Assembly (NCBI RefSeq): GCF_004118635.1 | Contig: NZ_SDGU01000005.1 | Coordinates: forward strand, 34,374-98,373 | Direction of reading: 5' to 3' | Length of the DNA stretch: 64,000 nt | Source: Chlorobaculum sp. 24CR | Lineage (GTDB): Bacteria; Bacteroidota; Chlorobiia; Chlorobiales; Chlorobiaceae | The notes under the pieces: model-generated | Database searches by the model: none | What the model saw: the letters and a program-made list of their open reading frames with translations, nothing else | Told to the model about the DNA's origin: nothing | In this document: positions 58,159 through 64,000 of the stretch, one piece after another | Numbering within the stretch: position 1 is the first letter of the stretch | Layout: each line of letters opens with the position of its first letter | Translations under genes and position numbers: made by a program

Positions 58159-58994
58159 GAAACTTCGAGGCTGACGAGCACCTCTCGCTCTTTGATGTAA
58201 TACAATCGTTTGTCCTTCATCAGAAAACCGTTGAAAACCGGCATCGGTTCCCCGGCGGCCATCACGGCCTCATGGACAAGGCGATCACCTGCGCGGACGC
58301 TCAGCGTAGCGACCCAGCCGGGAACACCCTCCGCGCCGCTCTTCATCCGATGGCGCACGGTGACGCTCGTCGCGCCGAGGGCGATGCGCTCGACGTGGCC
58401 TGCCTCGTCGAGCGCGGCATCGGGAAGCAGAATGCCCTGCCACGCCTCTTCGCTTTGCGCCGCGTCGCGGAGCTGGTTGGGGCGCTCGTGCGCCGTGCCG
58501 AAGTGTTCGAGTTCGCGCCCGGTCTCAGGATCGACGAGCCAGTAGTCCCGCTCCGGAAAACCCGCGAAGACGAGTGACCGATACGTGAGTAACGCATCGC
58601 CGAGATTTGCGGTGAAGACCAGATCGGGACGGCTCCACGCGACGCGGCCCGCAGCCAGATCAACCGCCCAGATGCCCTGATGCTCCGGGCTGCCCGGCTG
58701 GTAGGTGTGACAGAAAAGCAGGCCACCGTGAACCGTTTCGAGTCCGATCATCCAGCCGTCTCCAACCAGAACCTCGTCTTCGCCACTCTTGTGAGTCAGC
58801 ACGAAATCGTCGCACAGCACGCGGCCCGTGGACGCTTCGAGGCAAAAGAGCGAGGCCTTGCGCTGCTCCGGAAAGCGCTTGATGCCCATCACCGTATCGT
58901 TGCCGAACATCAGTTGCCAGACAAGAGCGCCGTTGCCGCCGCTCCACGACCACTGCTTTCCGGCTTCTGGCTGCCCTGAAACTTCAGTGTTCAT
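58155..58994 (-). CDS. DUF4905 family protein
   Basis: This 279-residue protein has repeated short beta-strand motifs (CLEASTGRVLCDDFVLTHKSGED, WAVDLAAGRVAWSRPDLVFTANLG, DYWLVDPETGRELEHFGTAHERP) like a WD/PQQ-type propeller and fits DUF4905 of Bacteroidetes/Chlorobi. No signal peptide or enzymatic motif is seen; function is unknown. It overlaps both neighbours by 4 bp, so the three genes form a tight operon. Confidence 0.75.
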   Translation of the reverse strand: MNTEVSGQPEAGKQWSWSGGNGALVWQLMFGNDTVMGIKRFPEQRKASLFCLEASTGRVLCDDFVLTHKSGEDEVLVGDGWMIGLETVHGGLLFCHTYQPGSPEHQGIWAVDLAAGRVAWSRPDLVFTANLGDALLTYRSLVFAGFPERDYWLVDPETGRELEHFGTAHERPNQLRDAAQSEEAWQGILLPDAALDEAGHVERIALGATSVTVRHRMKSGAEGVPGWVATLSVRAGDRLVHEAVMAAGEPMPVFNGFLMKDKRLYYIKEREVLVSLEVS

Positions 58995-59725
58995 ACCTTC
59001 GCCCGTTGCAGTTTGTAAATCGTCACGGCCACGGTCTGGTCGCCATCGGCGTCGAACATGCGCGTCTCTGCGACTTCGAATCCATTCTCGTGCACCAGTT
59101 CGAGAAACTGATCGGCAAGCCGCCGCCTCGGATCGGCGATGTACGCCGAGCCGCCCGGAGCCAGCAGGGCGTTGATGGCCGTAACGATGGGCAGCAGATT
59201 GAGCCGCTCGTAGAGCACGTCGGCAGCAATGACGGCATCGAACTTCTCGTCCCCCTTGACCAGACGCCAGTCGAGGCGGCAGGTATCGAGCTGCACGCGA
59301 TTTTTCAGCGCGTTGAAGGCGACGAACTTCAGCGCCTCGGTCGAGTAATCGGTGCAGAGCACACGCGCGCCGGTTTTGGCGGCGGCGATGCTCGCCATGC
59401 CGACCCCGGCTCCGAGTTCGAGCACCGACTTTCCCGCCAGCTCCCCGGTCTGTACGATCTGGCGGGAGAGCGTCACGGCAGCGGGCCAGATTTCCGCCCA
59501 GTAGGGCATCTGTTCATCCTTCACGAACGCTGCAGGATCAATGCGATCAAGGAGTGCGTAACTGTCGAGCACGGAGAGAAAGGTAAAATCGCTCTGGCCG
59601 AAGCGGTGCGAGACCTCCCGCAGATCGTACTCGGCGACAAGCTCCGCTCGCAGGCGGGCCAGTTCATCGTCGATAGCCGCATCCAGGCGACCCATCACCG
59701 GCACGGTATATCTTTCAAAAGGCAT
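58991..59725 (-). CDS. Class I SAM-dependent methyltransferase (METTL/ETFB-lysine type)
   Basis: This 244-residue protein has the motif-I loop VLELGAGVGMASIAAAKTGA, motif II VLCTDYSTEALKF, post-I D in LDTCRLDWR and a characteristic PYWAEIWPAA segment ahead of motif I shared with protein-lysine methyltransferases of the METTL20/21 type. It probably modifies a protein; the substrate is unknown. It is the first gene of the operon leading to the Xer recombinase. Confidence 0.83.
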   Translation of the reverse strand: MPFERYTVPVMGRLDAAIDDELARLRAELVAEYDLREVSHRFGQSDFTFLSVLDSYALLDRIDPAAFVKDEQMPYWAEIWPAAVTLSRQIVQTGELAGKSVLELGAGVGMASIAAAKTGARVLCTDYSTEALKFVAFNALKNRVQLDTCRLDWRLVKGDEKFDAVIAADVLYERLNLLPIVTAINALLAPGGSAYIADPRRRLADQFLELVHENGFEVAETRMFDADGDQTVAVTIYKLQRAKV

Positions 59726-59756
59726 GGATTGTACTCAAAATTGCAAAGATTGAGAC

Positions 59757-59853
59757 GAAGCTAAAAACTTGCCGGACACCCCGATTGCCGCGTTCTCCCG
59801 GCAACTGTCGGGACTCACTCGAACCGCTCAAGACACTTTTTAGAGTCGCCCTG
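59757..59853. mobile_element. MITE-like element, copy 3 (inverted relative to copy 1)
   Basis: CTAAAAACTTGC at 59761 matches the reverse complement of the right end of the 20906 element, and GACACTTTTTAGAGTCGCCCTG (read to 59853) matches the reverse complement of its left end with one change. The interior differs. It fills most of the gap between the methyltransferase gene and queF. Confidence 0.6.
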
Positions 59854-59924
59854 TCATGAAAGTCACTTCCGTTTTCTATTTTGCAGCGCTATCGCGAACC
59901 ACTTCAACCCACACCGCAAAACCC

Positions 59925-60278
59925 ATGAACAAAGAGATCATCGAAGTTTTCGACAACACCTGGCCCGGCAGGGACTACACCATCGAGATCGTCAACCCCG
60001 AATTCACCTCGGTCTGCCCCAAAACCGGCCTGCCGGACTTCGGCACGATCACGATCAACTACGTACCCGACAAAAGCTGCATCGAGTTGAAGTCACTCAA
60101 ATACTACTTCCTCGAATTCCGCAACGCCGGAATCTTCTACGAAAATATCACCAACAGGATTCTCGACGACCTGGTCGAAGCCTGCCAGCCAAAGAGGATG
60201 ACCGTCAAAACCGACTGGAACGCCAGGGGCGGCATCACCGAAACGGTCACCGTAAGCTACAGCAAAAGCGAAGAGTAA
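59925..60278 (+). CDS. queF: NADPH-dependent 7-cyano-7-deazaguanine reductase (unimodular QueF)
   Basis: QueF reduces preQ0 to preQ1 in queuosine synthesis. The 117-residue protein has the catalytic cysteine in TSVCPKTGLPDFG (C31, D38) and the QueF signature ELKSLKYYFLEFRN with its glutamate. It is the short tunnel-fold type. ATG 59925 matches family length. A hairpin at 60296-60315 follows. Confidence 0.96.
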   Translation: MNKEIIEVFDNTWPGRDYTIEIVNPEFTSVCPKTGLPDFGTITINYVPDKSCIELKSLKYYFLEFRNAGIFYENITNRILDDLVEACQPKRMTVKTDWNARGGITETVTVSYSKSEE

Positions 60279-60295
60279 CCCCCACCAATGCAGAA

Positions 60296-60315
60296 CGCCC
60301 CGGAAATCCGGGGCG
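60296..60315 (+). terminator. GC-rich hairpin downstream of queF
   Basis: CGCCCCGG and CCGGGGCG form a perfect 8-bp stem with an AAAT loop. It lacks a following T-tract, so intrinsic termination is uncertain. It lies in the convergent gap between queF and pscC. Confidence 0.45.
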
Positions 60316-60354
60316 CTGCTGAGATGAAACCTCTGTTCTGAATTCCGCAGGGAA

Positions 60355-60975
60355 TCAGTACTTCTCCTGAAGCCAGGTTCCGATGGTATTGATTTCTTCC
60401 GCGGTTATGCCAGAACCAGGGAACTCCTGCATTCTCTTGACGATAAGCCTGACCTGACCAGTTTTCTTGAACTTGGTGCGAAAAGCGTCAGCGACAGAAC
60501 CAAGGGTATGGCACTTGTTGCACTTTGCATCGGTCAGCTTCTCGGCTGCGGCGAAATCGAAATCAGCCGGAACCGGAGGGAGATCGCTCGTTGCAGCCGG
60601 CTTGTTGAGGAATTCGCTGAGTTGCTCGACGCTGCGGATGGACTTTCCGTCCAACGTAGTGGTACGTCCTCCCTCCCAGTAAAACCTGAGGCTGAAGAAC
60701 ATCACCATGACGATCACGAAAATGCTCAGTGGGAAGCTCAGGAACCACTTGTCGCTGATGGCTCCGGACATCTTGCCAAGACCCATGATAATGAGAGAAG
60801 CGCAGAAAATGAGGAGGAACCATCCCATGAATGACTTCAGCGGAACCAGAGCAGGAATAGAATTCGGCGCCGGAATATAGCCGGTCAGGAAAGAAACAGC
60901 AAAAAACAAGGTTCCCATTAAGACAGCCCCGATTATTGCCAAAGCAATAAGCTTACCGTTTGACTTTTTGTCCAT
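60355..60975 (-). CDS. pscC: Photosystem P840 reaction-centre cytochrome c subunit (PscC)
   Basis: This 206-residue protein has three N-terminal membrane helices (about 10-32, 48-67, 78-99) and a C-terminal monoheme cytochrome c domain with CNKCH at 152-156 and a likely axial methionine at M182. This layout and length match cytochrome c-551 (cz) of the green sulfur bacterial type I reaction centre, which donates electrons to P840. It is monocistronic and diverges from ppc. It is the strongest single indicator of the organism's group. Confidence 0.93.
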   Translation of the reverse strand: MDKKSNGKLIALAIIGAVLMGTLFFAVSFLTGYIPAPNSIPALVPLKSFMGWFLLIFCASLIIMGLGKMSGAISDKWFLSFPLSIFVIVMVMFFSLRFYWEGGRTTTLDGKSIRSVEQLSEFLNKPAATSDLPPVPADFDFAAAEKLTDAKCNKCHTLGSVADAFRTKFKKTGQVRLIVKRMQEFPGSGITAEEINTIGTWLQEKY

Positions 60976-61183
60976 GACAGGTAATGGATTAGGTGTTAGC
61001 CGCTTTCAAGATTTATTGAGAAAGATAAACATTATTGACAAAGAGGACAAACATTTAAACCTAAAAAGCGTCAAACATTATCGAGCATCCCGCCCGTCGT
61101 GAATTTGGCATTTTGCTTGCAGCCGCGCGATACGTAAGTTTCATGGCAGTCTTCGCCATTGACCAACCAGGATCCCCCGTACC

Positions 61184-63949
61184 ATGATCACCTCAACGAC
61201 CAGCGTCGTCGATTTCGACAAAGCCGCACTCGATTTCCGTTACCTGCTCGACTGCTTCATCGAGGTGCTGAACAGTCTCGGCCAGGAGGCGCTCGCCCAA
61301 CACATCGGCGGCGAGAGCAACGCGCCGATCAGGGAGTTCAGCCAGGCCGAACGCGCCATCCAGGCCTGGTCGATCGTGTTCCAGCTCCTCAACATGGCCG
61401 AGGAAAACTCCGCGTCGCAATACCGCCGCCGCCTCGAATCGACCGAGGGGGTCGAGTCACTCAGCGGCCTCTGGGGCGAGGCGTTGCGCCACCTGAAAAA
61501 CCTCGGCGTCACCGAAGCCGAGATCGCCGCCGAGCTTCCCGAAATCGAGGTCGAGCCAACCCTCACGGCGCATCCGACCGAAGCCAAGCGCCGCACCGTG
61601 CTCGAACAGCACCGCGAGCTGTACCTGTTGCTCGTCAAGCGCGAGAACCGCATGTGGACGCCCGCCGAGCGCGACAAAATCCGCGCCGACATCAAGGTGG
61701 TGCTCGAACGGCTCTGGCGCACCGGCGAAATCCTGTTCGAAAAACCCGAAGTGAGCACCGAGCGGCAGAACGTGCTGCACTACCTGCACACCATCTTTCC
61801 CGACATTCTGCCCATTCTCGACAGCCGCCTCGAAAAGGCGTGGGCCGTGGCGGGATTCGACCCGGCAATCACCGCCGATCCGCGCAACCTGCCGCGCCTG
61901 AGCTTCGGAAGCTGGGTCGGCGGCGACCGCGACGGCCATCCGCTCGTCACCGCCGAAACCACGCGAGAGACGCTCCGGGAGATGCGCCGCCATGCCATTG
62001 TGCTCGTTCGCAGCCAGCTCGAATGGCTCGCCTCCATGCTCAGCCTATCGGGCCGCTTCCAGTCCCCCTCCGGAGCTATGGAGGAACGCATGGAGACGAT
62101 GCGCCACAAACTCGGCGATGACGGGTTGACGGCCTTCGAGCGGAACCTGCACGAGCCGTGGCGGCAGTTCGTCAATCTCATGATCGAGGCTCTTCCCGAC
62201 GAGAGGGCGACGCCGCTCGACGGAACAACGGAATCCGGGCGCTACTGTTACCACCGCCACGCCGAGCTGCTCGCCGACCTGGAGCTGATGATGAGTTCGC
62301 TCACGGCCATCGACGCGCGGAACATCGCGCTTGGCGACGTCGCGCCGGTCTATCGCATCGTGCAGACCTTCGGCTTTCACCTCGGACGGCTCGACATCCG
62401 CCAGAACAGCCGCTTCCACGACCTGGCCCTTTCGCAGCTCATGACGGCGGCGGGCCTCGACGGCAAGGGCTTTCCCGAATGGAGCGAAGAGGTGCGTCTC
62501 GCGTTCCTCGACCGGGAACTGCTCTCGCCTCGCCCCTTCACCCACCCCGACATGCACACCGGCCCGGAGGCCGAAACCGTGCTTGCCTGCTACCGGGTAC
62601 TCTTCGACCACTACCGGCAGTTCGGCCCCGACGGCATCGGCTCGCTGATCGTCAGCATGACGCGCAACCTCTCCGACCTGCTGGTCGTTTATCTCTTCGC
62701 CCGCGAGGTCGGCCTCATGACGCCGCACGGCGACGGCGACGCCTGCCCGATTCCGGTGGTGCCGCTCTTCGAGACCATCGACGACCTCGAACGCAGCCAC
62801 GACATCCTCGACCGCTTCCTCGCGCACCCGGTCACCCGTCGCAGCATCGCCTTGCAACAGGAGCTGCACGGACGAAAGAAGCCGGTGCAGCAGGTGATGG
62901 TCGGCTACAGCGACAGCAACAAAGACGGCGGCATCGTCACCAGCCTCTGGAGCCTCTACCGCTCCGAGGAGCGGCTGATCGAAGCGGGCCGCAAGCACGG
63001 CGTCGATGTGCTCTTCTTCCACGGACGAGGCGGCAGCATCAGCCGCGGGGCCGGGCCGACCCACCGCTTCATCCGGGCGCAGCCGCACGGCTCACTCGAC
63101 GCCGGACTCCGCGTCACCGAGCAGGGCGAAACCATTTCGCAAAAGTACGCCAACCGCATCAGCGCGGCGTATAATCTCGAACTCTTCCTGGCAGGAGTCG
63201 CCGAAGCGCGGCTCGACCACCGCAAGGAGGGCTACCGCCCGCACCCGCTCGAAAAGGTGATGGACACGCTCGCCCACAGCAGCAACAAAGCCTACCGGCA
63301 GCTCATCGAAGCCGACGGGCTGATCGACTTCTTCCGCCAGGCCACGCCGATCGACATCATCGAATCGAGCCGCATCGGCTCGCGCCCCGCCCGTCGCACC
63401 GGGCGGCAAAGCCTCGAAGACCTCCGCGCCATTCCGTGGGTCTTCAGCTGGAACCAGGCCCGCTTCGGCATCTCCGGATGGTACGGCGCAGGCACGGCGC
63501 TCGAAGAGCTTCGCGCCACCGATCCCGAAACCTTCGAGGTGATGCGCAAAAGCGACTTCTCCTGGGCGCCGTTCCACTATATTATAAACAACATCGCCAC
63601 CAGCATATTGTCGGTCGATCCGTGGATCATGGAGCAATACGCCGCGCTGGTGGAGGATCGAGCCATCCGCGAAAACCTGCTCGGCATGATCCAGGCCGAA
63701 TACCTCCGCACGATGCGCCTGATCGAGCTGATCTACGGCGGCCCGCTCAGGGAGAAGCACTTCAACGTTTACCGCTTCATCGAAACCCGCCAGGAGGGCC
63801 TCGGCAAACTGCACCGCTTGCAAATCGACCTGCTCAAAAGCTGGCGAGCCGCCAAAGCCAGCGGCGACGAAGAGCTGGCCGATTCGCTGCTCCCCGAACT
63901 GCTGCTCACGGTGAACGCCATATCGGGAGGATTGCGGACGACGGGGTGA
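61184..63949 (+). CDS. ppc: Phosphoenolpyruvate carboxylase
   Basis: PEPC adds bicarbonate to PEP to form oxaloacetate, filling the reductive TCA cycle. The 921-residue protein carries TAHPTEAKRRTVLEQHREL with the catalytic histidine, SWVGGDRDGHP, VGYSDSNKDGGIVTS, FFHGRGGSISRGAGPTHRF and IPWVFSWNQARFGISGWYG. The C-terminal end NAISGGLRTTG replaces the usual NGI-(A/S)-x-G-x-(Q/R)-NTG tail with small changes. It diverges from pscC across a 208-bp gap. Confidence 0.97.
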   Translation: MITSTTSVVDFDKAALDFRYLLDCFIEVLNSLGQEALAQHIGGESNAPIREFSQAERAIQAWSIVFQLLNMAEENSASQYRRRLESTEGVESLSGLWGEALRHLKNLGVTEAEIAAELPEIEVEPTLTAHPTEAKRRTVLEQHRELYLLLVKRENRMWTPAERDKIRADIKVVLERLWRTGEILFEKPEVSTERQNVLHYLHTIFPDILPILDSRLEKAWAVAGFDPAITADPRNLPRLSFGSWVGGDRDGHPLVTAETTRETLREMRRHAIVLVRSQLEWLASMLSLSGRFQSPSGAMEERMETMRHKLGDDGLTAFERNLHEPWRQFVNLMIEALPDERATPLDGTTESGRYCYHRHAELLADLELMMSSLTAIDARNIALGDVAPVYRIVQTFGFHLGRLDIRQNSRFHDLALSQLMTAAGLDGKGFPEWSEEVRLAFLDRELLSPRPFTHPDMHTGPEAETVLACYRVLFDHYRQFGPDGIGSLIVSMTRNLSDLLVVYLFAREVGLMTPHGDGDACPIPVVPLFETIDDLERSHDILDRFLAHPVTRRSIALQQELHGRKKPVQQVMVGYSDSNKDGGIVTSLWSLYRSEERLIEAGRKHGVDVLFFHGRGGSISRGAGPTHRFIRAQPHGSLDAGLRVTEQGETISQKYANRISAAYNLELFLAGVAEARLDHRKEGYRPHPLEKVMDTLAHSSNKAYRQLIEADGLIDFFRQATPIDIIESSRIGSRPARRTGRQSLEDLRAIPWVFSWNQARFGISGWYGAGTALEELRATDPETFEVMRKSDFSWAPFHYIINNIATSILSVDPWIMEQYAALVEDRAIRENLLGMIQAEYLRTMRLIELIYGGPLREKHFNVYRFIETRQEGLGKLHRLQIDLLKSWRAAKASGDEELADSLLPELLLTVNAISGGLRTTG

Positions 63950-64000
63950 AAAGAGCCTTGCCGGGCAAGCATTGAGCAATCCGGATACTCCAACCACAAC

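Overview
The window looks like chromosome of a green sulfur bacterium (Chlorobiaceae), most likely Chlorobaculum or a close relative. The marker genes are pscC (cytochrome c subunit of the P840 reaction centre), a BchG-type bacteriochlorophyll synthase, and a single-chain pyruvate:ferredoxin oxidoreductase beside PEP carboxylase, as expected for reductive-TCA carbon fixation. The DNA is GC-rich and coding-dense. Many genes lack a strong Shine-Dalgarno sequence, so several starts are chosen from family length. The genus call is inference from gene content; no database was searched.

Layout. 1-3.4 kb: edge of an AbrB/VapB-type antitoxin, a repeat-filled gap, then exbB-exbD-exbD-tonB on the minus strand. 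3.7-12.3 kb: dnaG, a small membrane protein, a four-helix-bundle protein, glyA-ribBA, the C-terminal half of carB, and a rubrerythrin-like protein. 12.5-23.6 kb: ferritin, a phosphoesterase, alpha-glucan phosphorylase, pyrD, ispF, a LolC/E-type permease, phosphofructokinase, ilvE, holB, cutA. 23.7-33.4 kb: M24 peptidase, trpD, bchG, rpmB, rnhA, an anchored protein of unknown function, tilS, psd, tatA, recN. 33.4-40.7 kb is the accessory stretch: an AT-richer FkbM methyltransferase gene arranged like an integron cassette, a broken nucleotidyltransferase gene, a lipoprotein, and a 1509-residue SF1 helicase with a C-terminal nuclease domain. 40.9-48.5 kb: dapA, gcvH-gcvPA, rlmB, pyruvate:ferredoxin oxidoreductase. 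48.6-50.1 kb: an IS630-family element and a DUF2442 gene. 50.1-64 kb: TPR protein-ruvB, a peptide-type ABC permease and binding protein, hprK, hpf, a Xer recombinase cluster, queF, pscC and ppc.

How the genes work together. Pyruvate:ferredoxin oxidoreductase makes pyruvate from acetyl-CoA and CO2, and PEP carboxylase makes oxaloacetate. GlgP and phosphofructokinase handle stored glucan. PscC and BchG serve the photosynthetic apparatus. DnaG, HolB, RecN, RuvB and the Xer recombinase serve the chromosome. ExbB/ExbD/TonB powers outer-membrane uptake.

Most notable observations: (1) DnaG keeps only one of the four zinc ligands of its N-terminal zinc-binding domain. (2) At least ten intergenic sites carry tandem repeats with a strict 9-bp period around a GGAC/GTCC or GAC/GTC core, usually as inverted halves that fold into hairpins just past stop codons; one doubles as a textbook terminator. 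(3) An FkbM methyltransferase gene is bounded by GTTRRRY core sites and an attC-like palindrome, with no integrase in the window. (4) There is a lone large helicase-nuclease with a defence-like architecture. (5) An MNT-type nucleotidyltransferase gene is interrupted by one in-frame TGA. (6) A MITE-like family has three copies in the window.
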